Counted from the stretch's first letter, positions 37,264-46,970 are shown. The stretch: 64,000 nt of DNA from Gottfriedia solisilvae (GCF_002128405.1 NZ_NETJ01000004.1:496001-560000); one strand, 5' to 3'. Translations and numbers: made by a program. Notes: generated from the letters alone by a model not told the origin.

Positions 37264-38247
37264 TTAATACCATACTTGAATAAACATGATGGCTACTAAT
37301 ATTTGAAATCCTACAATTAATAAGGCATATAAAGATAACTTTTTTCCTTGTTGTAAAATATACTTTATATTTACATTTAATCCAATTGCCGCCAAAGCGA
37401 TAATTTCTAATAGATGACTAGATTGATTCGAAACATTTGATAACCAGCTAGGCAATACGCCTATACTATATAACACGCAAAGAGCTGCAAAGCCAATTAC
37501 ATACCATGGAAATTTCACCTTTAGTTTTTCATTAGTGTGATCAGTCATTGTTTTTCGTTTACTATTCGATAAAATAATGACTACTGCAACTAAGAAAATA
37601 ACCCTAATTAGTTTGAAAATCGTTGCGTAATTTTTTACGTCATCATTTACTAAACTACCGCTCGCAACTACTTGTCCAACAGATTGCAACGTGCTGCCTA
37701 GTAAAGCTGCTGTAGGCAATGTTTCTGAGTGATATAGAACGGCAGCAATAAGCGGTAGGATAAACATTAAAACTGTTCCCATCAAATTGACAATTGTTAC
37801 AGCCAATCCTTTTTCTTCTTGTGTTGCATGTATAGCTGGTGCAGTGGCACCTATTGCTGATGAACCACATACAGCATTCCCACTAGCCATTAAATAGCTA
37901 AAGTTAATCCCGAAGCCTAGTTTTTTACCAATCCAAATTGTAAAAATTAATACAAGCGTCATCTGGATCACAATCATTAATAATCCTTTAAAACCTAATA
38001 AATGTATCATCTGGACGCTAACTGTTGCTCCAAGCAAGAATATAGATACTTCTAACAAAGTGCTTTCTGCAAACTTTCTTCCAATTTGATAATTTGATTT
38101 GACGCCAAAAGTGTTACCAATCATTAAACCAATTAAAATTGAAAAAGTTGCTGCACCGACTGGTATGATAAACGACAATACTTGACTAATGATTGCAATC
38201 AAAAGGCATAGTATAAACCCTGGTAAAATACGTTTCATTTTCCCCAT
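37264..38247 (-). CDS. YeiH family putative sulfate exporter
   Basis: Membrane protein of 327 residues with about ten helices. It belongs to the YeiH (UPF0324) family, annotated as putative sulfate exporters on limited evidence. [18 protein letters not shown] is the conserved family core (small residues in re-entrant-like segments). The start ATG has GGAGAG 7 nt upstream. It is not part of the usual ywd order and may be an insertion between ung and the glycosyltransferase. Confidence 0.88.
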   Translation of the reverse strand: MGKMKRILPGFILCLLIAIISQVLSFIIPVGAATFSILIGLMIGNTFGVKSNYQIGRKFAESTLLEVSIFLLGATVSVQMIHLLGFKGLLMIVIQMTLVLIFTIWIGKKLGFGINFSYLMASGNAVCGSSAIGATAPAIHATQEEKGLAVTIVNLMGTVLMFILPLIAAVLYHSETLPTAALLGSTLQSVGQVVASGSLVNDDVKNYATIFKLIRVIFLVAVVIILSNSKRKTMTDHTNEKLKVKFPWYVIGFAALCVLYSIGVLPSWLSNVSNQSSHLLEIIALAAIGLNVNIKYILQQGKKLSLYALLIVGFQILVAIMFIQVWY

Positions 38248-38306
38248 TATTTCTCTCCAAGTTTTGCCTTAATTTTATGTTCTTTATCTTTCTTTATCTA
38301 AACATG

Positions 38307-38344
38307 AAAAAAGAAATTCGACAAGATTCTTGTCGAATTTCTTA
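38307..38344 (-). terminator. Terminator after the glycosyltransferase gene
   Basis: A perfect 15-bp stem AAGAAATTCGACAAG and complement (38312-38326 with 38330-38344) has a 3-nt loop. A moderately T-rich tract follows on the minus strand. Confidence 0.8.
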
Positions 38345-38359
38345 ATTTCTACCACATAT

Positions 38360-39286
38360 CTAAACTTCTTCATAGTTTGAAACTTCTACAATATAATGAG
38401 GTCTTCTTTTTGTTTCAAAATACGTTTTACCAATATACTCACCAATAACCCCAGTAATCAATAATTGTGTACCGCCAAAAAGCATAATTATATTTGAAAT
38501 GGTATATAAGCCTGGAATTCGAACACCAATAAATAGTACTTTAAAACTCATCATAATGAAAAATATAAGACTAAAAATAATCAGCATTAGACCAAGCTTT
38601 GTTAAAAATCTTAACGGTTTCGTATGATAACTAAGAATATATTCAATACTGTTTTTTAATACATCGAATCTTTTGGTTTCAGCTTCCTTATTCATTACAC
38701 GTGAAGTTACTTCATACTCAATCGTTTTTATTTTATAGCCAATCCATTTAAACATGCCTTTAGAATAACGGTTCGTCTCTGGCATACTTAATATGGCATT
38801 TACCGCTTTCCTACTTAACAAGCGAAATTGAGCATCATTTTGAAGTAGATCTGGATCTATCAATTTACTTATAAATTTTTCACCAATACTTCTTTTCGCT
38901 TTTTTCATTACACCATTTTCTAATTTTCTTTTTGCGACTACTTGATGGAACCCTTTTTTATATTCTTCAACCATTTCAAGAATCATATTTGTTGGATGAT
39001 TAAAGCTACCATCCATTAGAATGACCGCATCACCTTTGGCATGCTCAAAACCTGCGCAAATAGATCCCTCTCTACCAAAAAAGCGACTAAAAGAAATATA
39101 TTTCATATGTTTACTATGATTTGAAATTACTTGAAGAGCAAGTAATGTATCATCCTCGCTTCCATCATTAATGTAAATCAACTCATAGTCTTCACGGAGT
39201 AGTTTTAATGTGTTCGTTAAATTCACATGGAATTTCTCTAAACTTTCTCCAACATTATGACAGTAAATTACAACTGATACCTTCAT
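38360..39286 (-). CDS. GT2 family glycosyltransferase, membrane-bound
   Basis: 308-residue GT-A glycosyltransferase of the DPM1/GtrB type with two C-terminal membrane helices (about 232-255 and 265-290). Such enzymes usually load a sugar onto undecaprenyl phosphate. The first Asp (IYINDGSEDDTL) is present. At the usual metal-binding DADLQxP site the sequence is MDGSFNHPT, so the second Asp of DxD is replaced by Ser. The acceptor loop RLLSRKAVNAILSM is present. Altered DxD may mean changed metal use or a different donor. It is a single gene with its own terminator. Confidence 0.88.
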   Translation of the reverse strand: MKVSVVIYCHNVGESLEKFHVNLTNTLKLLREDYELIYINDGSEDDTLLALQVISNHSKHMKYISFSRFFGREGSICAGFEHAKGDAVILMDGSFNHPTNMILEMVEEYKKGFHQVVAKRKLENGVMKKAKRSIGEKFISKLIDPDLLQNDAQFRLLSRKAVNAILSMPETNRYSKGMFKWIGYKIKTIEYEVTSRVMNKEAETKRFDVLKNSIEYILSYHTKPLRFLTKLGLMLIIFSLIFFIMMSFKVLFIGVRIPGLYTISNIIMLFGGTQLLITGVIGEYIGKTYFETKRRPHYIVEVSNYEEV

Positions 39287-39394
39287 TTAAAAACACCTAC
39301 TTATCAAAAACTATTACAATTTAACTCCCACTTATGTTATAGCACATACTGACAAGATTCAATGAATTTCTCTTCTCCTTGTATTTCAAATACA

Positions 39395-41539
39395 TTAATG
39401 AATGATTTTGCTTTTTTTAGATAGGTTGATAATATTTTGCGACTTATTATTAATTGGACCTTTCAGAACTACACCAAGTAACACAGCTAGCACAATATAG
39501 ATGAATAATACTAACAGGTCACGATATACAGTTGACCATAATATGCCGCCAGTAGCTTCTCTTAATAAGCTGATTGCATAGGTAAAAGGTAAGTATGGGT
39601 TAATGATTTGAAAAAATGTAGGTGTTACTTGCACAGGATATACTCCACCCGCACCTGATATTTGTAGAACAAGAAAAATAATACTAATCCCTTTACCAAC
39701 ATTTCCAAATACAGAAACAAATGTATAGACAATAAATGTAAAAACAATGCTGATAAAGATTCCAAATAATATAAAATAACCTTTATTTGCTGCATATGTC
39801 CCTAAAATTAAAAAGTTACCAACAGTTACAACGATAGATTGTAAAATCGTAATTGATATAAACGTTAAAAACCTTCCAAAGTAAACTTCCCTACTTTTGT
39901 ACTGCTGTTCTTCATGTACTTCTGTCGTTAACAAAGATACGAGCAATAAAGTCCCTACCCATAATGAAAGTGTCGTATAAAAAGGCGTCATACCAGTACC
40001 ATAGTTGGGTATTGGATAAATTCTTTCATTTTTGATCTTAATGGGATTTGAGTAAAAATCACTTGTTTTTTCAATATCAGTGCGAAGGAAATCAATTAAA
40101 TCTTCGATACTACCCTGTTTTTTTGCATCTCTAATTTTATTTGCGAGGTTTTTTATTTTTTCTTCAATCATTGGAAAATCATTAACTAATTGTTGTACTT
40201 CGCCTTTTTTCATTGATATTAGTTTTGATGTATCATTTAAGACTGCTTTAATAGCTGGTATGCTTTTTTTTGTATCATTTAAAACTGTTCGAATATTATT
40301 GATTGATGAATTCGCTAACTTGCTAATATTATTTATTTTCGGTGCAAAATCAGTATCAAATCTATTAGTTAGATTAGCAAGGCTGTCATTTATATTACTT
40401 GCATATAAGTTCATTTTGTTCAGTACATCTTGTGGAACTTCTCTCCCTGACTCAAGAGCTTCATTTACATCATTAGTTGCATCTTGAAGCCTACTTACGT
40501 TTGATTGTACTAGTTTTAAGGAATCTAGTTCATTACTTAAATCTATAGATGTACCATTGTTATATGTAGTAAGAAATTGAATCAAATCGTTCATCGTCTT
40601 GCTTGAGTTAGCCAAATGCTCTTCTAATTCGCGGGTAAATTTTAGAGCGTCAACGTTACTAATATCTTTATTTTGCATTTGATTCACGAGATTTTGAATC
40701 GTAGATGACTGATTTTGAAGTAGAAAGAGTGCTTGCTTTATAAACGGTGTAACATTTTGTATTGATTTATTAATATTTTCAAGAAAATTAGAGATATCAT
40801 TTGTAAACATTTCCGCATTAGATGCAAGTTCATTGATTAACTGTAAATCTTGGTTTGCTGTTTGAATAACAGATTGAATGTTATTCATATGAATGAGTGC
40901 TTTTCTTACACCTTGCTCAATTTTTGGTAGATCCTCTTCTAATAAAAAAATCGTTTTCTCAGTTTTCTTAAGCAAAGGTAGATTTGACTGTAAATCAATG
41001 CCGATTTTATTAAATACACTTAGCACTTCAGTACTGACTGTTTTCTCGAATTTTTTTGTGATTTCGCTGGCAATTCCACTTGCTCCCTTTTCTGTATATT
41101 TAGGTGCAATAATGTTTAGCTTTTCATTTACACTATATAATAGTTCCGGTTTTTGAGGGTTATCTGTTATGACAGTGCTTATTTTTTCTGAAAAATCGCT
41201 TGGAATGATTATACTAGCATAATAAATTCCGTGCTTTACTCCTTTATTTGCATCTTCTTGATTGATAAATCTCCACCCTAATGTAGGCTCCTTCTTTAGG
41301 GCATGAACAACTTCATTACCGATGTTGATATTTTTATTTAAAACTGTAGCTCCACGATCCTCATTAACGATTGCTACTTTTAAACCTTTCGTATTCCCAT
41401 AAGGATTCCAAGCAGATTTAATATTAAACCACGCATACATAGATGGTAAAAAAATAAGCCCTATAATAATCATTAAAGCTGCCCAATTCGTTACTATACG
41501 TTTCAAATCGCGTCTATAAATCTCAAGGATTGCATTCAC
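39395..41539 (-). CDS. YhgE/Pip family membrane protein
   Basis: Large membrane protein of the YhgE/Pip (phage infection protein, EsaA-like) family, about 714 residues. One helix lies near the N-terminus (LMIIIGLIFLPSMYAWFNI), then a 450-residue extracellular region rich in coiled coils. Five or six C-terminal helices follow with an ABC-2-type fold (YPVQVTPTFFQIINPYLPFTYAI). The start is GTG at 41537-41539, 6 nt after AGGTGAG. An ATG 24 nt upstream has no ribosome site. Roles range from phage receptor to secretion accessory; none is shown here. Confidence 0.9.
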   Translation of the reverse strand: MNAILEIYRRDLKRIVTNWAALMIIIGLIFLPSMYAWFNIKSAWNPYGNTKGLKVAIVNEDRGATVLNKNINIGNEVVHALKKEPTLGWRFINQEDANKGVKHGIYYASIIIPSDFSEKISTVITDNPQKPELLYSVNEKLNIIAPKYTEKGASGIASEITKKFEKTVSTEVLSVFNKIGIDLQSNLPLLKKTEKTIFLLEEDLPKIEQGVRKALIHMNNIQSVIQTANQDLQLINELASNAEMFTNDISNFLENINKSIQNVTPFIKQALFLLQNQSSTIQNLVNQMQNKDISNVDALKFTRELEEHLANSSKTMNDLIQFLTTYNNGTSIDLSNELDSLKLVQSNVSRLQDATNDVNEALESGREVPQDVLNKMNLYASNINDSLANLTNRFDTDFAPKINNISKLANSSINNIRTVLNDTKKSIPAIKAVLNDTSKLISMKKGEVQQLVNDFPMIEEKIKNLANKIRDAKKQGSIEDLIDFLRTDIEKTSDFYSNPIKIKNERIYPIPNYGTGMTPFYTTLSLWVGTLLLVSLLTTEVHEEQQYKSREVYFGRFLTFISITILQSIVVTVGNFLILGTYAANKGYFILFGIFISIVFTFIVYTFVSVFGNVGKGISIIFLVLQISGAGGVYPVQVTPTFFQIINPYLPFTYAISLLREATGGILWSTVYRDLLVLFIYIVLAVLLGVVLKGPINNKSQNIINLSKKSKIIH

Positions 41540-41623
41540 TGACAACTCACCTAATATCTTCATTTTTTTGTAGTATGCTATATATAATTTAAAACTATGC
41601 GACTTGTTAATAATCTCGAAAAC

Positions 41624-41668
41624 AATAAAAGACCTTCAATCTCGAATCGAAATTGAAGGTCTTTTATT
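41624..41668. terminator. Terminator after the ABC-2 exporter operon
   Basis: A perfect 17-bp stem (41624-41640 with 41652-41668) around AAAAGACCTTCAAT has an 11-nt loop and T-rich tail on the minus strand. Confidence 0.9.
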
Positions 41669-41697
41669 ATCTATTATGAATAATTAACTGTTTATCA

Positions 41698-42792
41698 TTA
41701 TTCCCATCTAAAAGTTTTTGCAGCAATTAAAAAGCTTACAATCATCCATACACATAACCAGCCAAAATCACTTGCTAAGTCACCGAAAGTAGCTCCGATA
41801 TTCATAATATCACGCATGGCAGTGGATAAATGGGTGATTGGTATTGTTTTTATAATAGGTTGCAAGTATTCAGGCATATTGTTTACAGGGAAAAATACAC
41901 CTCCTAAAAACATAAGCGGGAATGAGATAAATCCAGCAATTGGCCCTGCACTTTCTGGGCTTTTAGCTAAACTGGCGATAATAAAACCAATACTCATAAA
42001 TGTTAAAGTCCCTAATACAACAAATAGGACAACTAAAAGAAATGATCCCCTAATGCTTACATCAAAACCATAATAGCCTATTAAAATTGTCAATATAGCT
42101 TGTAAACTATTAAGGATTAGCCTTGCTGTAATTTGGGCTGCAATAAATGTAGAAGCCTTTAAGGTCGTTCCTTGCATACGTCTTAAAACACCACGTTCTC
42201 TCCAAGACGCAATTTGCCCCGCAACCCCATTCATATTATTATTCATGATTTGCATCGCGATAATTCCAGGCACAAGAAAATCTAAATATGACAGAGTAAT
42301 TCCTTCTACTCCTTTTAATGTTGTTACTACTTTCGGTGTATATCCAGCCATTTGCTTACTTGCACCATCTATATTAGCCGTAATAGTAGCAATTCCACCT
42401 TGTAATTGTCCCATTTTGCTCTCATTATAGAGAACTTGAATTTGTGCAGGGATATTTTTCTTAGAAGTAACTTGATCCTGGAAGCCTTTTTTAATCAAGA
42501 TGACAAAATCCGTTTTCCCATCAGATAAAGACTTTCTCGCTTTCTCTTCATCACTTTTTTGATGAATTTTCAGAGAATTCTGCTTATTTAGTATCGAAAC
42601 GATTTCCTTACTTGCTTGAGTTTTATCATAATCAATTAAGTTAACCGAATAAGTAGTTGTATTTCCATCATTAAACATTAGACCAAATATGATCATAAAG
42701 AAAAAAGGAAATAATAATGTCCATATTAAAGCTTGGCGATTACGCACATAAATTCTGAGCTGAGCTAAAGTGAGTTGGTAATAAGCCCTCAT
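41698..42792 (-). CDS. ABC-2 type exporter permease
   Basis: Membrane subunit of an ABC exporter, 364 residues. It has an N-terminal helix, an extracellular domain of about 130 residues, and five C-terminal helices in the ABC2_membrane_3 arrangement (LDFLVPGIIAMQIMNNN, PLMFLGGVFFPVNNMPEYLQ). It overlaps the ATPase gene by 4 nt (ATGA), so the two are coupled. Such pairs export drugs, lipids or peptides; the cargo is unknown. YhgE downstream is transcribed in the same direction but behind a terminator. Confidence 0.92.
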   Translation of the reverse strand: MRAYYQLTLAQLRIYVRNRQALIWTLLFPFFFMIIFGLMFNDGNTTTYSVNLIDYDKTQASKEIVSILNKQNSLKIHQKSDEEKARKSLSDGKTDFVILIKKGFQDQVTSKKNIPAQIQVLYNESKMGQLQGGIATITANIDGASKQMAGYTPKVVTTLKGVEGITLSYLDFLVPGIIAMQIMNNNMNGVAGQIASWRERGVLRRMQGTTLKASTFIAAQITARLILNSLQAILTILIGYYGFDVSIRGSFLLVVLFVVLGTLTFMSIGFIIASLAKSPESAGPIAGFISFPLMFLGGVFFPVNNMPEYLQPIIKTIPITHLSTAMRDIMNIGATFGDLASDFGWLCVWMIVSFLIAAKTFRWE

Positions 42793-43709
42793 TCTTCACG
42801 TAACCCCCTTCCAGTCATGCTTAAGAATACATCTTCGAGCGTCGCAGATCTTGTTGATAAATCTGAAATAGAGATGTCTTTTTCTTTTGTATACTCTAAC
42901 AATGCAATTAATGAAAATTGGAGATTACGTGTATACAATGTAACAAAATCATGATTGACTACAATATTCGTTACACTTTCCAAATGATTAAATTCATCTA
43001 CTCTCTCTGGAGATTTCGTTTTAAATTCAATTGCACTTTCAGCTTCAATTGAACTGACTAAATTATTTGGCGTATCCAATGCAATCAGTTTCCCTTGATC
43101 CATAATACCAATTCGGTCCGCTAATACATGTGCTTCATCCATATAATGTGTAGATAAAACGACTGTTTTCCCACGTTCTTTTAATGTAAGAATGATATCC
43201 CATAAAGTCCTACGAGCTTGTGGATCTAGTCCAGTAGTGGGTTCATCTAAAAATATAATTTGTGGGTCATGTATAAGTGCTAATGCAATTGCTAATCTCT
43301 GTTTTTGACCACCTGATAAACCTTTGACTAAACTATTTTGTTTTTCTGTTAATAGCATCTCATCAATAAGCGGTTGTATCGGTATATGAGATGGGTAAAA
43401 GCTGGCATATAATTCGATGATTTCTTTAACCTTTAGTAGCTCGAATAAAGATGTAGATTGTAGCTGTATACCGATTTCTTGCTTGATTTTGCTAGCATCC
43501 TTACCAATTGAATGTCCAGCGATTGTAGCCGTACCGCCATCAGGTTTTCTTAGTCCAACAAGCATTTCCATTGTAGTCGATTTACCCGCTCCGTTTGGAC
43601 CAAGCAAACCAAAAACTTCTCCTTTTACAACTTCAAAACTAATTCCATTTACTGCATAAAAGTCCCCGTACTTTTTTTGTAAATTTTTTACTTCAATGAT
43701 TGAATCCAC
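42789..43709 (-). CDS. ABC transporter ATP-binding protein
   Basis: 306-residue ATPase of a DrrA/YhcG-like exporter. Walker A GPNGAGKST, Q-loop, signature LSGGQKQRL, Walker B IIFLDEP and the H-loop STHYMDEA are intact. A C-terminal extension of about 80 residues is typical of drug-export ATPases. The start is GTG at 43707-43709 after GAGGTG. It is the first gene of the two-gene operon. Confidence 0.95.
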   Translation of the reverse strand: MDSIIEVKNLQKKYGDFYAVNGISFEVVKGEVFGLLGPNGAGKSTTMEMLVGLRKPDGGTATIAGHSIGKDASKIKQEIGIQLQSTSLFELLKVKEIIELYASFYPSHIPIQPLIDEMLLTEKQNSLVKGLSGGQKQRLAIALALIHDPQIIFLDEPTTGLDPQARRTLWDIILTLKERGKTVVLSTHYMDEAHVLADRIGIMDQGKLIALDTPNNLVSSIEAESAIEFKTKSPERVDEFNHLESVTNIVVNHDFVTLYTRNLQFSLIALLEYTKEKDISISDLSTRSATLEDVFLSMTGRGLREE

Positions 43710-44039
43710 TTTTTCACCTCATCTAATTACATGAATTAATATTTATCGTTTTAATGAGTATAGGCACAATATTTTGCCTGTTTCAGTATAACCTCCAATA
43801 TTATATTTTTGTGTCGAAATTCCCAATTATTAACAATTTTTAATGCTTTTAAAATAATATATTAATTAATATTATAGATTTAAAACTAGATTTAAAAACG
43901 ATTCGCCCAAGGCTACCTTCATAGCATTTCACATAAAAATGTTACTTTTTATAACTTTATTGTAATGGCAATGTTTTAGCTCTGTAATAATTTTTGGTTA
44001 CAATATGGTGGCAATTAAAAAAAATAATTAGGTGATCAT
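43710..44039. other. Divergent intergenic region
   Basis: The 330-nt AT-rich gap separates the ABC operon from the acyltransferase gene. A likely plus-strand promoter lies near 43969-44000 (TTGTAATGG, then TGTAATAAT). I see no clear operator, repeat or ORF. Confidence 0.4.
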
Positions 44040-45092
44040 ATGAAAAAAGAACGAGAACAATGGTTAGATGTGGCCAAAATGATCGGGATCTTATTAGTTG
44101 TTTATGGTCATTCTTCTGAAGGTGGTCCGCAATCAATAACGTTTATTTATTGGTTTCATATGCCACTATTTTTTATGATAAGTGGATATTTATTTAAACC
44201 TGTTAATTCATTTAGTGAGCTAAAATTTTATATAAAAAAACTAGCCTTCAGATTACTTGTACCATACTGTACGTATTTACTCTTATTTAGTATGTATAAA
44301 CTAATTTTGCAAGCACAAGAAGGTCCAATTCATTTATCCACCATTATTAACGAAGGAGTTTCATTGTTGATTGGTGGAAGATTTATTACTGGTATACATG
44401 GTGTCTTTTGGTATGTGACATGTTTATTTATCACTCAAATTTTATTTGCAATCACATGCTTAATGTTCAAGAAAAATCTTACACGTTTATTGGTAGTTAT
44501 TTCTTGTTACTTAATCGCACACTTTGAGACAATTAATTTAGTACCGTTAATCGGAAAATCAACTTTTAATAATATTTTTATACCGTGGAATATAGACGTT
44601 GCATTTTTAGCGATTTTCTTTTTAGGTTTCGGCTACTTTGCAAAAAGATTCATCTCGTCAATTCCTAATTATATAGGTATACTAAGTATTTTCTGCAGCA
44701 TAATCTTTATGAGTCTTTATCACTTAAATAAATTGGATTATCATTTAAGCTTAAAATATTTACGATACGACCACTTATATTTAGACGCGATCATTCCCAT
44801 AACGATGAGTATAGCTTTACTTTATTTATGTCAGATCATGGCGAAGGTAAACATCATCAAACCATGTACAATATGCGGTAAAGAATCATTAACGATTATG
44901 TATATTCACTTGTTTGCAAACGCAGTATTTTCACAGTTTTTCGATTATGGTCCACTTTTCTTTACCATTATTGGTATAGTAGTACCATTACTATTAAAAC
45001 GATTCATCATTGAAAATCAACCAACTATAAAACCACTCTTTATTGGTTTAAATGTGAAGCGAAAACGTCAATTTAAAGTAAGAACTGCATAA
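44040..45092 (+). CDS. Membrane acyltransferase family 3 protein
   Basis: Integral membrane acyltransferase (Acyl_transf_3, OafA/WecH-like) of 350 residues with about ten helices. It begins with the typical WLDVAKMIGILLVVYGHS, containing the family His, followed by YWFHMPLFFMISGYLF. These enzymes O-acylate surface sugars or peptidoglycan. The target is unknown. Its nearest functional company is the glycosyltransferase five genes upstream, which is only suggestive. AGGTGAT precedes the ATG. Confidence 0.9.
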   Translation: MKKEREQWLDVAKMIGILLVVYGHSSEGGPQSITFIYWFHMPLFFMISGYLFKPVNSFSELKFYIKKLAFRLLVPYCTYLLLFSMYKLILQAQEGPIHLSTIINEGVSLLIGGRFITGIHGVFWYVTCLFITQILFAITCLMFKKNLTRLLVVISCYLIAHFETINLVPLIGKSTFNNIFIPWNIDVAFLAIFFLGFGYFAKRFISSIPNYIGILSIFCSIIFMSLYHLNKLDYHLSLKYLRYDHLYLDAIIPITMSIALLYLCQIMAKVNIIKPCTICGKESLTIMYIHLFANAVFSQFFDYGPLFFTIIGIVVPLLLKRFIIENQPTIKPLFIGLNVKRKRQFKVRTA

Positions 45093-45168
45093 AAAAAAGC
45101 CCTTTTTGAAATGAACCCCAATTGTTAATTGTGTCAACAATGGGGTTCATTTCATTTTGGGCTTTTTA
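45092..45168. terminator. Two-way terminator between acyltransferase and EIIA genes
   Basis: A long hairpin has outer arms AAAAAGCCC/GGGCTTTTT and inner arms GAAATGAACCCCA/TGGGGTTCATTTC. Two symmetrical T-rich internal loops separate them. It serves both convergent genes. Confidence 0.88.
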
Positions 45169-45705
45169 TTTTAATGTAACATTAGCAACTGTTGAGCCAG
45201 CTTGAATTGCTCCAGATGCATTTATTTCGATATTTTCAGCAATATCTCCATTAGTGAATATAACAGGAGTTATCGTGCTTTTTGCATTTTCTTTTATGTA
45301 GTTTAGATCAAATGTTAGTAACTGATCTCCCGCTTTTACTTTTTGGCCCTCAGTCACATGAGCTTCAAATCCTTGACCTTCTAGTTTAACTGTTTCTAAT
45401 CCTACATGAATTAAAACTTCCAAACCTTCATTTGAACGGATGCCAACTGCGTGTTTTGTATGGAAAACTTGAACGATTTCTCCATCTACAGGTGATACTA
45501 CAACACCTTCACTTGGTGTAATTGCAAAACCGTCACCCATCATCTTTTCAGCAAAAACAGGATCTGGAACTTCTGATAAATCATTGAATTCACCAGTTAA
45601 AGGTGCTTTAATTGCAACTTCTTTCGATACTGATGTTGTAGATTCAACTGTTGATGGATTTTCATTTTCACCTGTACCAAATAATTTCTTTAATTTGTTA
45701 AACAT
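45166..45705 (-). CDS. PTS glucose-type EIIA protein
   Basis: Free-standing phosphocarrier of the glucose family (EIIA-Glc/Crr, YpqE-like), 179 residues. It accepts phosphate from HPr on His100 (VLIHVGLETV) with His85 (HTKHAVG) beside it. The N-terminal 25 residues are a linker, then a complete beta-sandwich domain. AAGGTGAG lies just before ATG 45703-45705; the in-frame GTG 9 nt upstream is part of that site. It may serve EIIBC permeases lacking their own EIIA, such as TreP at 62.1-63.5 kb. Confidence 0.92.
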   Translation of the reverse strand: MFNKLKKLFGTGENENPSTVESTTSVSKEVAIKAPLTGEFNDLSEVPDPVFAEKMMGDGFAITPSEGVVVSPVDGEIVQVFHTKHAVGIRSNEGLEVLIHVGLETVKLEGQGFEAHVTEGQKVKAGDQLLTFDLNYIKENAKSTITPVIFTNGDIAENIEINASGAIQAGSTVANVTLK

Positions 45706-45918
45706 ATTACTCACCTTTTCTAATAATATTCATTCCACACTTATCATTATCTTTTCTATAAAAATAATACTAATTATCCTAACAGAAATAATAGTGTATT
45801 GCATAGTAATTATATGTAGATATCGTGAAATTTAATAAAAAGGTTTTAAATTCTTGGTTTACTCTCCATCATTTTTGTATTTTTTTGATGTGCAAAGGGA
45901 CATCAATTCTTTAAAAAT

Positions 45919-46105
45919 GGCTCTGTTAAAAAAGAATGTTGAATTCCATTCCAGGTTCTTCGCTTTCCATGGGGCGTGAGTTGAGAATTATAGGCATGCT
46001 AAAACCACGACGGCCTGTCGTGACGTATGCATGATTCACATCCTATGGGACTTCCTGCGGGGTCTCAGCCATCCCGTATCTCCTACAGGAGTCTCGCACC
46101 TTCCT
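45919..46105 (+). repeat. Dispersed GC-rich repeat, copy 2 (variant)
   Basis: It shares the ends of copies 1 and 3 (CTTCGCTTTCCATGGGGCGTGAG and GCGGGGTCTCA, AGGAGTCTCGCACCTTCC). The middle arm is replaced by a longer segment containing GGCATGCTAAAACCACGAC, GTCGTG, TATGCATG and CATCCTATGGGACTT. That segment folds as CACGAC/GTCGTG within GCATGC/GCATG-type arms. It appears to be a length variant of the same family. Confidence 0.85.
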
Positions 46106-46165
46106 TTTGTAAGCCACTCTTTTATTTATTGTTTTAAATCCAAAAAGCAACAATCTTTTAGAAAA

Positions 46166-46208
46166 GAATCAAAAATAAAAAAGAGATGAATCAAAAATTC
46201 ACCTCTTT
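46166..46208 (-). terminator. Terminator after pgmB
   Basis: Stem AAAGAGATGAA/TTCACCTCTTT, with one mismatch, has a 7-nt loop. TTTTATTTTTG follows on the minus strand. Confidence 0.78.
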
Positions 46209-46219
46209 CTTCGTTGCAA

Positions 46220-46894
46220 TTATTTTATTTTGTTATATACTTCGATGATTTTTTCTAATGACAATTCTGAAGTAGAAGCGTAAACAATATCAGCTTTTGA
46301 TAATGACTGTTCTGAACCAACTCCAACAGCAAACATTCCTGCACCTTTAATAGAGTCAACCCCAGCTGCTGCATCTTCAATTCCAATACAAGCTTTTGGA
46401 TCTACATTTAATAACTCTGCCGCTCTTAAAAAGATCTCTGGGTCAGGTTTACCTTTTTTGATTGTTGCAGCATCTACAATTACATCAAACTGTTCTTTTA
46501 ACCCTAGAGATGACATTACAGCTAACGCATTTTTACTAACAGAAGCTAGTCCTAATTTTAGACCCATCTTTTTAATATCCGCTATTAATTCTTCGATTTT
46601 CGGTAGGATATCAGTAGGAGAAATATTTTGAATTAATGAAACATAATGTTCGTTTTTCTTTTCAGCTAATGACATTTTCTCATCTGCTGTAAAATCATTA
46701 TGTTTATTGCCTAATGCCAGAATTTTTTCTAGTGAGTCCATACGAGATACACCTTTTAATTCTTCATTAAATTCGCGAGTAAAGGGTACTCCTACATCTT
46801 CACCTAGTTGTTTCCAAGCTAAGTAATGATATTCAGCAGTATCTGTAATTACACCATCTAAGTCAAAAATTATTGCTTGTAATTCCTTTGTCAT
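46220..46894 (-). CDS. pgmB: Beta-phosphoglucomutase
   Basis: HAD-family enzyme that turns beta-glucose-1-phosphate into glucose-6-phosphate. Motif I IIFDLDGVITDTAEYHY carries the Asp nucleophile and Asp acid/base. KKGKPDPEIFLRAAE and IGIEDAAAGVDSIKGAGM are the later motifs. The 224-residue length is normal. Start is ATG 46892-46894, with AAAGGAG 9 nt upstream; an ATG at 46901-46903 is too close to that site. It lies after the GH65 phosphorylase, whose product it uses. Confidence 0.95.
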   Translation of the reverse strand: MTKELQAIIFDLDGVITDTAEYHYLAWKQLGEDVGVPFTREFNEELKGVSRMDSLEKILALGNKHNDFTADEKMSLAEKKNEHYVSLIQNISPTDILPKIEELIADIKKMGLKLGLASVSKNALAVMSSLGLKEQFDVIVDAATIKKGKPDPEIFLRAAELLNVDPKACIGIEDAAAGVDSIKGAGMFAVGVGSEQSLSKADIVYASTSELSLEKIIEVYNKIK

Positions 46895-46930
46895 TTTCTG
46901 CATCTCCTTTAAATCACTTTAAGCTTCATT

Positions 46931-46970
46931 AAAAAAATTCAGAAAGAGAATGTCTTGTTCTCTCTCTGAA
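46931..46970 (-). terminator. Terminator between the GH65 gene and pgmB
   Basis: A 13-bp stem (46938-46950 with 46958-46970, one mismatch) has a 7-nt loop. TTTTTTT follows directly on the minus strand. It is strong enough to reduce pgmB relative to the phosphorylase, or pgmB may have its own promoter. Confidence 0.8.

Larger units (their letters stand above)
45715..46219. other. Intergenic region with repeat copy 2
   Basis: The 505-nt gap holds the EIIA promoter region, the dispersed repeat (45919-46105) and the pgmB terminator (46166-46208). No ORF with a ribosome site was found. Confidence 0.6.

Noticed and set aside
37190-37273. Longer ATG-started form of uracil-DNA glycosylase
   Set aside because: It overlaps the upstream transporter gene and adds residues absent from the family; the TTG at 37187-37189 has a good ribosome site.
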